Assembly (NCBI RefSeq): GCF_001411555.2
Contig: NC_049916.1
Location: forward strand, 21,917,558-21,981,557
DNA length: 64,000 nucleotides
DNA from: Juglans regia
Lineage: Eukaryota > Streptophyta > Magnoliopsida > Fagales > Juglandaceae
Direction: 5' to 3'
Shown piece by piece: positions 48,661 through 60,700 of this stretch. The position numbers were made by a program, and so were the translations under genes. How positions within the stretch are numbered: position 1 is the first letter of the stretch; every line of letters starts with the position of its first letter. The notes below the pieces were generated by a model. That model was not told the origin of the DNA and did not search any database. It saw only the letters and a list, made by a program, of their open reading frames with translations.

Positions 48661-51184
48661 TCAATAATCCTTTTCGAATTGATCGATATCGTGGGGATCA
48701 ATATAAAGCTGTTAGAGCCTTTACTCAGCAAACAAAAGTCCCACCACCAACCCAGGTTATGCTTTAATAGCTAGCATGGCTATAATATGCTGTTTTTTTA
48801 AATATTAAAAAGTACAAACTCCAAGTGATATTGGGCTTAACCTCCTAATTTATTAATCTCAATATTTATTTTCTATTTTTCTTTTGCAATTATATTTAGG
48901 ATTAGTTTTACACGAAATCAAATTATTTCATCTTATATAATTATTATAATTTTTTTAAATTTTAAAATAAAAATAATATTATATTTAATTTTTAATAAAA
49001 TATCTAATCTCATCTCACTTAAATCGTGTAACCAAACCAAACCCCAAAGTTTCTTATGGGCCGTCAAATACTGCATGTAAGCTCACCTCTTTACTCTGAT
49101 CTCTTTTTGTAAAGTTAGCTAAGCGATTCCCTCCCAAGTTCTACGGCCAAAAGCCGATCTATTTTTTTTTATTTTTTTGCCAATCATGGTGTTTTTTAAG
49201 GCTGCTTTTCTAGTGAAGATGACAAGAGGTTTAGACCCATTTGTTTTCAAACAAATAAATCAACATATATATTTACACTTTCTGATCATCTTTTGTTTTC
49301 AAATGGAGATCGATCGGTCGGTCGGTAGCCCCACGAAGCACGAAGACTTTATTGCAAATCATTAGATTCCAAAGCACAACTACTTTTTAATAATGCATGA
49401 GATCATGGCTCATGAAAATATTCTGTTTTGGACAAACCCTATTCCTTAAACTCGTACCTTAAGTAACTAAGACATTTAACACATAAATTAATGCCCCCAA
49501 AAGCTTCGGCTTTTTTAGATCAACATCTCTATCTTTTAATTAATTAATTTATTTTTATTAATACTACATACAATCATGAAATGTATAAATACTAGTCATT
49601 TTAAAAAAAGTGAGGTCTATTATTAAAAAATTAATTTTTTTTATACAGATCGCGTATTTATTAATTTTTTTCAAAATAATTACACAACACTTATATACTC
49701 ACGACTACAACTATTATTTTTCTTTTATTATTTCCTTTCATTTGTTGTGAAGCCAAAACTCTAGACTTAGGGTTTTGGCATGCAGACAGTACACACTTCC
49801 ATTAATTAATTGTTAATGCTCCACAAATCCAAAGTCTGATTGATTTGGGACCCGCCGGCCGGCAATGGCATCTAGCTTATACCAAAAGTAAGATGTCTTT
49901 TAATTACTTTTGATCCGGCTATATTTAAATAAATATATGTGACATGATATAAGCCAATATCTTTAATTACTTTGCTGATCCATTCATATTTATAAATGTG
50001 ACATGATATTATAACCATCATGATGATCATGTACTTCTGCTTTTAATCATATATTTACTTTTGTAACTTTCAAATTTCCAAGTTGCTTAACTTTGAAAAA
50101 AAATCTTATTTAAAGTTGAAGGCCATGAATGAAAGAGAGAAATATACACATGAAAATAGGTCTATACATTTATTGATATACCTTTATGAATTTTTTAGAC
50201 GACATTAAATACTCAGTAAGTACGTACTAGATAACGCCCATTTCATCTGTTTATATAATGTGATCTCAAATTCGAGTAAAAACTTTAAATAGATCTTAGA
50301 CCCATTTATTTATTTATTGTGTTTCATACTTCCATATGCATGGCGAATTGGCGATATTGTCCTCATAGACTTTGCTACATAATTTCACCCTAGGCCCCCT
50401 AGGCCATACTATACGCAGTATGTATTATAAAAAAATTATTTATTTATAATCAGCTATTTTCTGTTTAAATAAATCTATTATTGTTATAAATAATTTGTCA
50501 TAAATATTCATTTTTCTTGTAACGAGAACTCTTCGTTACTTCTTGATTCCAAGTGATCATAGTCTAACCCCACTCATCTTTTGATGGGTTTGGAATTTGG
50601 GGGCAATTCATTGTTAGATATGGTTAATTCCAGCTTGGATGATGATCACTCCCGGCCCATTCATAGAGGTAGATAGGGCTTCTTCTCACAAAGGAAATTA
50701 AACCCAAATAAACCTGGCCCCATCTTGTTTAAATATATATAGTTTTGTTTTCATATATGGGATATACCAATAAAAAATGAAGAAGATAAAGAGGCAATTG
50801 CCTGCAGGCTTCGTTCCTAATGTAAGATACACGTACACCTTCTTTTTAATGTGCAATATGACATTTCGTAATAATAAGGACAAAATCACCGAAATAAGCA
50901 ATGAAGATCCCAATAAATACTTCAAAAACAGTACTTGTACCACATAAAAAAAAATAAAAACCAAATAGGAAATTGAGTCAAAACGGTCCAAAAAGGCAAA
51001 TTATTTTAGTTAATTTTACCTTTAAGTTTTTTTAAAATTATAATAATATCCTTATTAAAATAATTTTTTTTTTCATTTAATGAAAGACTTAAAAAATCGA
51101 CGTTGTTTTGGCATTCCTTAAAAAAAAAAAAATGATTACCTATATATATATATTTTTTAATATGTATGTATATATATACATTTT

Positions 51185-51345
51185 GGGCTGAGCTTAGGCC
51201 AGCTTAGGGGGTGGGGTGCCGAGGGGAGTGGGCATGGGCCCATCCCGCCCCTTGCCCCCACCCTTGTTTCCCCTGTGGGGTAGTGGATGACGGGGTGGTG
51301 GGAGACGAAGCCCCGCCGCCTAGCTCTAATGGGTGGGTAGGAATT
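51185..51345. other. GC-rich island in AT-rich DNA
   Basis: About 160 bp rich in G and C runs (GGGGGTGGGGTGCCGAGGGG, GACGAAGCCCCGCCGCCTAG), sharply unlike the flanks. It has no open frame of note. It may be a transposon fragment. Confidence 0.5.
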
Positions 51346-52849
51346 TTTTGTGTTTTTTGAAATGAAGGGAAGGTTTTGTTAACACCAATCGATCAGAGAG
51401 GATTGTTGACACCCATGGACATTGAGGACATTCTTAATTTGAAGTTCTCTCTTGTTTTTTTGTATATTGGATTTGGTGTGGGTGTGGCATTTGTATAATG
51501 GCCACGGTCTAATTTTTCATCATTTTCTATTTTGCATCGGCAAACTCGACTCTAATATCATTCTATCTCTTGAAAAAAACTATAGCATTAAGACTCATTG
51601 TCTATGGCCTAATTAATAGACATTTATCTCAAGAAAACCCGTATCTACAATTCTGATATGAACCATATTCCTCTATCAATTTCTTGCATTTCATCTCGCT
51701 CGTTCTATTATATTGGTTCTACATGTTTTCGTGAATTTTCTTTCATGTTTTAGAAACTTTGTATTTCTCAATTTCCTTAAGCTATAGTACTTTTTGAATA
51801 TGTGCTTATGAACCTGTGACTTTGTGAATCTATGAATATGATTAGGGTTTATCATATTGCAACTATTTCAAGTTGGCAGATGGTAGTGAAGACAGAGAAA
51901 TAACTTGTAAAGAGATAAGCTAAATTGTTAAGGAAGAAGGAAGAGATTCAGAAGATAGTGGAAGAGGGAGTTAGGGCTCCACAACAATCAAGCCAAGCTA
52001 CTAAGGCAAGAAGCAGACATGCAGCATTTACGTACACTACTTCGTTTGCATTGACTAATTTGCATAATTATTTCATTGTATTTGATACAATCAAAGTGAA
52101 GCCACAATTAATGGAGACTTTGTACATCATATGTTGGTGACTTTGTTGGTCTGCTATTGTATATAATCTCAACCAACTAATCGCTCAGTTTGTTGTTAGG
52201 GACTTAGTGTTTGTAATAGGAATGCTATATACTTTGGACTTTGTTGTTAGGGAAATTACTTGGGACCTTGTTGTTATCAAAAGCACTAAATTTGTGCATT
52301 CTTGGAATGCAAACATGTGAAAGAGGCCACACATATTCTTGTACATTCTTTTCTAATTGTTGTTCGAAACCTGCATGCTATATAACTTTTTAAAGCAAGA
52401 TCACCCTTCTGTAAGTGATCAGAGGAGGAGAGCTTTGTGAATTGTCATGATTTAGTTGCAGAATTAGCTTCAGTGGAATCTAATATGAACATAATGTCAA
52501 ACTAAGCTTCGATATGATTAATTTTTTACCTCACTAAATTTGAGAAAAACGAATGTTTGGAGTACTACAACTACAAAATGACCCATTGAAAGCAAATTTA
52601 CATTACAAGGAGATAAATTATCTAAGAAAATATTATTTTTGAACTGCAAATGCTCGTGAGTTAAAGAAACATATAATACATTGTCCTTACCCAAAAACTT
52701 ATGTGCTCCCCCTTGTAACATTGTATTCTCCCAAAAATTATGAGCTCTCAACCTAATTACATGTTACTCTCTCTAAATATCCCTAGCACCCTCCTGACAT
52801 TCTCGTTCACTTCTCTATGGCATCAAAAGAACTAGGATTTTCGTGAACT

Positions 52850-53352
52850 CAGCTCATGATTGTGTGTATACATGCAACATACCATTGACCAACATCATGT
52901 ACATCTTTGCCTTGTAGTCTGTCTTGCTTGTTGTATGAGGCTTAAAGACACTTGACGTATGATTTCGTGCCTTGCCACCACGAACACAACCCAGCGTGAC
53001 ATACTTGACACTCATCATCGTCCCTTTTACTCCTCTATATCATTACCTCAAAACTACATCGTTTCCCGTACTATTTATAATAAGAGAGTAACTTATTCTC
53101 AAATTTGAAGCATATCTATGCCTTTGGCTCCTCATTGCTATTACCCCCATTATGCCCTACATCACATGTCTCGAAATTGCCATCCTTTTTAGTTTCAACA
53201 ATATTATCCAAAGAGGAACTAGACATCGCTTCAACTTCTCTCGAAAATGGTGTGGCCTCCTTAATTTCTTCGACATGTCCTGAACTTGTAGCGTTGTGCA
53301 TAGTCGGAGGGCTAACAACAGTGTGAAGTGGGTATGCTGTATTTTGCTGCAA
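52850..53352 (-). pseudogene. Relic of a FAR1/FHY3-type DNA-binding domain
   Basis: Reading the minus strand from 53352, an N-terminal stretch of 78 codons ends EEPKA-stop. The frame then continues through stops with FKFENKLLSYYK, YGKRCSFEV and RSKRDDD. After a shift comes YVTLGCVRGGKARNHTSSVF, and then KPHTTSKTDYKAK and LVNGMLHV. This is the order of the FAR1 domain, which derives from Mutator-like transposases. The motif TECKAK has become TDYKAK, losing a zinc-ligand cysteine. Several stops and at least one frameshift make it a pseudogene. No transposase core is seen downstream. Confidence 0.75.
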
Positions 53353-54118
53353 TTTACCAAAAAAACATAAATCATTTAACCAAATATTTCTTGTAAAAAA
53401 TTATAGTAAATTGCATTTGCAAATCCAACTCAGCACTTCACTTCCACATGGATATGAGTTGGCATTTGGACAAGGAACAAGAGGGGGTAAAGCAGAACTA
53501 GACAGGGTAGTGGAACTAAACAATCCCAAATAGAACCATCGTTGCAAACAATATTACATATTTGAAGCCATAGTTTCTTTCGTTTCAATATACAAAATTT
53601 GTATTATTTTAATCTGCTACAAAATTTTAAAAAACTGAAACCTAAAACAAACATGGAATGTTACGGATAAATTTCCAATAGACAAGATGTCAGTCACAGT
53701 CTAACAGAAGAGTATTTAATTTCATGCTACATAACAAATTATTTCTTTCCACGTGACATCTTGCTAAGAAAAAATATGACTTAGCTGACATTTACATTAA
53801 TTTGATGAATTTGGAAAGTGATTACTAGAACAATTTTATTTAATCATAATTCTCGGCTAGAATGTGTTGTGTATGCTTAGAAACATATAAATTTAACAAA
53901 ACTAGTGGAGTTGAAGAGGATAAGATCAATATATTGGCAGTGGATGCAAATAGTTATTCACCAAAGAATTATTTCAACAATATACCAGATAATGACAACG
54001 TACACCACTTTGTACCAATAATTGTTTCAACAATATGAAAACAAATATTTTCAAGAAATACAATTGCAAACTAAAAAGAGAGAGCATTAAAATAACAACT
54101 AATAAGTGAATGAGAAGT

Positions 54119-54305
54119 TCTATTAATCAATCCATCTCAACTCATCATTACAATTTTTTTAAATTATAATACAAAATATAATAAACAATTCAATTTTTTC
54201 AAATCTCAAAATAATAATAATGATATTAAAAATATATTATTTTTAATAATATTTTATCATCTCAACTTAACTCAACTCAACTCAACTCAACTCAGTTCAA
54301 TATCC
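54119..54305. mobile_element. MITE of the CTCATCTCA family
   Basis: Contains CCATCTCAACTCATCATTAC, CAATTTTTTCAAATCTCAAA and an ending with (CTCAA)n at about 54268-54296. Same orientation as the copy at 7137. Confidence 0.6.
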
Positions 54306-55365
54306 ATTTCATCTTCTTACCTTCCTCTAATTGGACCCCCAAAAGCAACCTTTCAAATTCTAGATCTTTTAAATCCCTTCACCATAACTCATCATAGAGA
54401 AAGAAAAGAACCCAGGCTCTCAGATCTCATCATGTGTATGAGATCTATCTTAATGTGTTTATCGCTCGCACTTAAAAACGATCATTTTTCTTTTATAAGA
54501 AGGTTGATAAAGCCAAAGGTGTACTAGTGGTGAGATACCAATAAAGTGGAAGATATAGCTCACCATAATTTAATTAGAAACAATGTTATACAACATATTT
54601 CTATCTCACTTTCATATTATTATGTAAAATGTAACACTTTTTATCATTTTTGGACCATCATAAAAAAGTTGACAAGTTAAACTCAAGTTCTGGAGGTTGG
54701 ATAGTTCACACCTTAGAAGCAACAATTTATTTAAGCAATGATACACATAACAATGCTGTTTATAATTACTTTTATAACTATATTTTAGATGGAGGGTAAC
54801 TATATAAAATATAAAATTAAAAAATATATTTTTTTTTTTCATGAAATGACAACCACCACATTGTTAGTATTATTAAGTTTTCCACAACACCAAACAAATA
54901 ATTTTACTAGCTAAAAACATAGTATATTTTTTAAAAAATATACACATACGAGTAATGATAGGTACAAATTTTAAATAGATAAGTCTTATACAAATTATTT
55001 GTAAAAAATTAAATCCTATTAATAAAGAATAATTTCATTATTTGTAAGCTAGTTTTTAAAAATAAATTCTATCTAATAGATTCATAATAGAAACTAGAAA
55101 GTACTTCAATCGAGCGCTAGAGAGGAGGAGGAAAGAAAACCAGAGATTCTCAATAGTTGGAATGGCATAAATGAGATCTCAAAGCTCACTCTGTGTTTTC
55201 ATGTTCTTTGTATTTTTTTTAAATAATTAACGTTGATGTGGAACTCCTCCACGTCAGCAGAGTATGCAGTGCCTCCGCAAGTATGCCTGTACCTAACAGA
55301 ATTGAAAGAAAGGAATTCTTATAAATCATTTAATTTTTATAATAAGAATTGATTTATGAAGGTTG

Positions 55366-56070
55366 ATGCTACAGTTTCCGTTGAGAGCTTCTGTTGGGGT
55401 TATAGTATTATTTTATATGTGTTTTGTTTAAATAATTTTTTATATACATCTTTTAATATTTTAAAATATTTTAAAAAAATAAAATAAATTTAAAATATTA
55501 TTAAAAAAATACTTTCTTAATCAGAAAGTAAAAAAATATATATTAAAAATATATATTCTTAATCACGAAGTAAAATAAAAAATATATTTTTTTTATAATT
55601 TTTTATTTTACTTAATGATTAAGAAAATATTTTTTAATAATATTATGATTTTTTTAAATATTTAAAATGGACATGCTACAGCCTCGTTGGGGGCTCCAGT
55701 TGGGCTTAGCATGTACTTTTTTATGTGTATTTTTTAATTAATTTTTTATATAGATTTTTTACACGTTTAAATATTTTTAAAAAATAAAATAAATTTAAAA
55801 TATTATTAAAAAATACTTCCTTAATCAGAAAGTAAAAAAAAAAAATCATTAAAAAATACTTCCTTAATTATGAAGAAGAATAAATATTACTTTTTATTCT
55901 ATTTCGTGATTAAGAAAGTATTTTTTAATAATATTATAATTTTTATTTTATTTTTTAAAATATTTAAAATTATTAAAAATATTTATATAAAAAAAACTAA
56001 AAATATAAATAAAAAAATGCTACAGCACAGCGGGAGCTCCCAACGGAGCCCACAGCAGGGCATGTAGCAT
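55366..56070. mobile_element. AT-rich repeat with GC-rich hairpin ends, copy B (two units)
   Basis: Left end ATGCTACAGTTTCCGTTGAG, middle GCTACAGCCTCGTTGGGGGC at about 55675-55710, right end GCTACAGCACAGCGGGAGCT then CCCAACGGAGCCCACAGCAG at 56020-56070. The right end is the reverse complement of the left-end type, so the outer ends are inverted repeats and each is also a local hairpin. The interior matches 47290-48055. Confidence 0.65.
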
Positions 56071-57799
56071 TTTCCATTTAGGAATAATTCAATTCTATTA
56101 AGCAATGTAAAAGGAAAATGATGAACGATGATGGAATTTCTAGTATTTTCTTTTGCGATTGCTTCGTAATTTCTAGTCAGGTTGTTTTAATTCCTCCACA
56201 ATTTCAAGAATTTTACCTTCATAATTGCTGCATAAATATTTTAAGAAAAATCCGGTACTCCAATAAATTAAAAATGAAGGGCTCATTTGACACTTGGACA
56301 TTTTATAATTATGTAAATAGTAGTAAAATAATTTGAATTAAAATATTTTATTAGATTTTAATAAAAGAGAAAGAAAAAATTAAATAAAAATATTATAAAG
56401 TAAACAAATTATTTGAATATAATTTTTGAATATAATTTTTGAATATAATTTTTGTTATAAAGTTTGTAAAAATTGTATTAATTTTTGTATTTAGATAATT
56501 ATTAAGTAATGATTATATAAGAATTTTAAAAATTTGAAATTAAAAAATATTTTGTATTTGAATGATATTTAAAAATGAAATTATGATTAATTTTGAAAAA
56601 ATGTTGTATAATATCTATGCGGCTAAACCTCCCCTAAAATACAACCATGAAAATAAAAATACTTTTAGGGGATGCTTAGAGAAATAGATGAGATGATAAT
56701 TTTGTAAATAATAATAAGATAATTTTTGAATAGTAATGAGATAGTTTGAGTTAAATTTTTATTAAATTTTAGGAAATGAGAGAGAACAATTGAATACAAA
56801 TATTATAAAGTTAAAATATTATTAGAATATAAATTTTTAATATAATTTTTGTTTTAAAATTTGAAAAAATTGAATTGTATTTTATTTGTAAGTTTGAAAA
56901 AGTTATAATGATTAGTTTGAAAAATTTGTAAGGATTAATTTAAAAGTATTTATATTTGAATTAAAGTTTTAAACGACATGTTGTACCGGTCGATACAGCT
57001 GTTATTTACTATGCTAGGTAGTGATCGGTACAGAGAAGGTATGTGTTTCGTACCAGGTCAAATACCTGTTGTATAGGTGCGTTTCGGTCAATATCGGCCA
57101 GTTTTTGGTGTGCCGATCGAAATTAGTGAATTTTTATTTTTCAATATATTTTGATAATTTTCACTTCAATTTTCATATCCAAAGATTATTTTTTTAAAAT
57201 TTTTTAATCTATTTTTCTCGATGACTGTAAATCAAATCACTATTTTTCTTTTCTTGATGAAGATGAATGATTATTTTTTTTAATAGTTAGATTGAGAGCT
57301 TATATGATATTGAGTTTTATAAATATGTATTTTAATTTTTTAAGACTTGTATTGATATTATTTTGAAATATAATTTATATATATAATTAATTTATATATA
57401 TACAAATTATCTCGAAATGATATTAATAGCAAAATATTTTACTCCAGTCTTTTAATTGAAACAGTATTTAAAATTTTGATTTGAATATATTTGAAAAGTA
57501 GATAAGATAAGATAAAAATTATTTTCAAATACCCCCTTACTTCAAAGAAATACAAAGTTACAAACACTTTTAGGTACTCGCTCTCCCTATTCTACACCTT
57601 ACCTATAGAGCAGTCGTGTCGTCCGACAAGACACGTGCCTACTAGATTGAGCGAGTATTCAATATTCTGTATCCGCGAACTTAAATGCTACTAGACTCCT
57701 TTGCAAGAAACTTTCAAAAATTTTCTCGGAGAAACATAATTTTCTATCGCTCATCATTTTCCCTCTCATTTTTTCCCAACCTTTGGAGGGAAAAACACC

Positions 57800-60700
57800 C
57801 GGAAACTCCAAATCCAAAAAGCCCGTGCTCACACTGGTAGACAGAATCTATGTGGTTTTTGTTCCTCGAGTTCCACTCTTCTCATTTTCTGAAACCAATT
57901 TACCGTTCCTTTTTTTTTCCTGATTACCGGAAAGGTTTTGTGATGCCCAGCTTTCTGATCTTCTTGCATTTGATTGCGTATCAGGTACTAGTTCTTGTCT
58001 TTTAGTTGCTTTTAGCTGAGGTTGTAGCTCTAGTTGTTATTTTTGAGTTGGATATGTTAGTTTTTAGAAGATTTTCTTTGTTTAGGGTTTGCTTAACTAT
58101 AGTCCCATGCTTGTACCGTGATTGATGATTTATTATTGTATTGGATGCTTGAATTCCGGTGCTGATATGGCGTTTTGTGTTTGGAAATTAATGCGGGTTC
58201 AGTTGATTCGTTGCGGTTTCTGGCGTTTTGAATCTCTCAACTTGTGATTTTGAAAGCTTGGTCTAGGTTTTATAAGCTCTTAATTCATAATTAATGAGAT
58301 GTGCTTGTGTTATACAGATAAAGAGGCATATGAACGCATAATGAAAACATTTATATCAGTATTTTCAAATGAGATTGGATGTGATGGTTGGAGTGATCTT
58401 TAAGAAAGTTAATTTTAGAGCTCTCAGGCCTGTTTAGTGGTCAATGTTGATCCCACGAAAATGAGAGCATTTACGAATCTATGACTAGATTCGAGTAATT
58501 ATTGGCAACCAGAACAGTGTTCCTGTTTCAGAATCGAAATCTTGTCATTAAAAAGAGGCTATATTCTATATTCCCTTATAATTTCTGTTGGAAGTATTTT
58601 CAAATGGTTATACATGTCAAGAAGACATACGGAGAGTGTTTTTATAGGATCAAGCCTAAACTGGAGGGCCTCGAGTGCAGAGAGTGACAAATGAAGTGGT
58701 TCTGCACATATAAATATTTTGGGCAGCATAAACGAGCAGTAAATGCCGTAGGGCCCACTTCATTTGTCACTCGCTCCCACTTGAGGCCCTCAAGTTTGGG
58801 CAAGAACTTGAGGGGATCTTTTTCAGTTTTTATATGACTGTGGAGAATCTGTCATAGAGAACATAAAATTCTTAGCTTTAGCTAATTTATTTCTGCTGAT
58901 GAAAGATAAATTACAGGCTTCAAACGCAACCCCCCCAAAAACAATTTTTTATCAATATTGCAAGATAATATTTATTATACTTTTAATTTTGAGGGGTTTT
59001 TAATCTATTATTTGTATTTCATTTAAAGTGTGTTTGATCGCAAACTATGTTCTTATGCCATGGATTTAATATTATGTGCCTGCATATACTCAATTCATAC
59101 TCACTCAAAGTCCTTTAGCTACAGTTAATAATATTAAGTATGAAGTTTAATGATTATTCTCATACCGTTTAACTCAATTACAGGTATCAATTTTTATCAA
59201 TCCCGGTATCCATTTTATAAGGTTCAATAATTTTCCAGCAATTGTGATGGTTTTTTCTATATCAAAAAAATATTTTTTTAGATACTCATCTGTTTTTTCT
59301 TGATGACAGAGAGTTGGGCCATAATAGAAATGTTGATTTTTTCCAATAAAATATTTGAAGTGTTTACCCCCAAGAATAAGCTATTATGTGTGTGTAAACA
59401 TGATATGTGTGAATGAATTAATTCTGTTTAAGAAAATGAGGATCAAGGAAAATGTTCGGAGTGTAGAGTCAATGTATCTATAGGGAATTATATGAAGTGA
59501 ATGTTATTATTTTAGATATAAGAATTTTGAAGAATTATTCCTAAAAGCTCACATCGAGCTAGTGCTATTTGAAGAAAATTATTTGGACACAAAAAAATCA
59601 AACCATTTGCTTTATTCTCTTGTTCAATAAAATGGGACTTTTTTTTATACATAAAACAAGACTAGATCTAGTATGAACTAGCGATCATAACATATAGTAT
59701 AGAAATTCTTGTTAATGAGCTGCTAAACATATGCTTGTATACATGTTGATTTTTGCTAATCTGACTGTCTGGAGAATCCTGTTTTTATTTTTTTGAAACT
59801 CTTGAACAATTACTTTGTTAAATGTTATTGATATCAAGAAGTTTCATACTATCCTTTGCTGTTGTCAACTAGATATTATCATGAAACATGACGACTTTTG
59901 TTGAGAAGCTGTATTTTGAACTGTTCCACTGAAGCCAAGGTGGTATTGATAGTCATTTCAAAGTTGGAGTCTTCTTCCCATATAGAATAGAATGCAAACA
60001 AAGAAAAAGTCTGGAGGAAGTGCCCTTCAAGAGCATGCCAATCCCAGGGTTTCAAGAGCTCGGCAGAAGGCATCTGAAAATGTACAAGCTGTAGAAAAAG
60101 AAGTTAAAGACTTGATTACATCTTCAGCTAGAAAGCAGAGACTTGGTAACTTGCTACCTTCTTACTTGTTTACTTAATAGCTTCAGAAGCATTTCTAAGA
60201 GAGAGTATTCCACTCTCAGTGTCATCTCATTTATCAATCCCTGTTATTTTCTTAATTTTTTAATCTGTTTATTTTGTTGTGTCATATTGTCAGTTTACAT
60301 TGATTTTTCTTTTTGAAATAAGTTTCTTTTTTCCATCTATCGGTACATAAATCATGATCACACATGAATAGTGTTACTACGAGATGTAGAAGTACATAAG
60401 TCACAATCACATACGAATAATGTTACTACAAGATGGTTCTACATGTCTTTTCAGTGCACTTTTTTTTTTTCCTTTCTTCATCTTCCTTTATCATTAAATT
60501 TTAATTTTCATATTGCCACCATAACTTTCAGCTGGTGCTGTTCCCAAGAAGAGGGAGCCTGTTTTGGCAACAGGTTTAAATGATAATTATGAGTTGTTGC
60601 GTAGTGAGGCTTCTGATGTCTGTTTGGGGCATGATGGGGTTAATGGTTCCTCCATGGATTGTAAGGTAATTATTCATCCATACCATGCATGCAGGCATGA

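Larger units (their letters stand above)
46874..57800. other. Long repeat-rich intergenic region without an intact gene
   Basis: About 11 kb between the P450 and the phosphatase. Besides the repeats listed separately, it has P450 3' UTR, a MITE relic at about 48905-49030, AT-rich foldback relics near 49560-49710 and 54945-55085, further CTCATCTCA-like relics at 56280-56600 and 56660-56960, and a repeat with TTGTACCGGTCGATACAGC and GTTTCGGTCAATATCGGCC near 56975-57115. A short open frame at 51925-52140 is not recognised. Confidence 0.6.

Noticed and set aside
51925..52140. Frame with RKKEEIQKIVEEGVRAPQQS
   Set aside because: Might be a transposon fragment, but I could not match it to a family, so no function is given.
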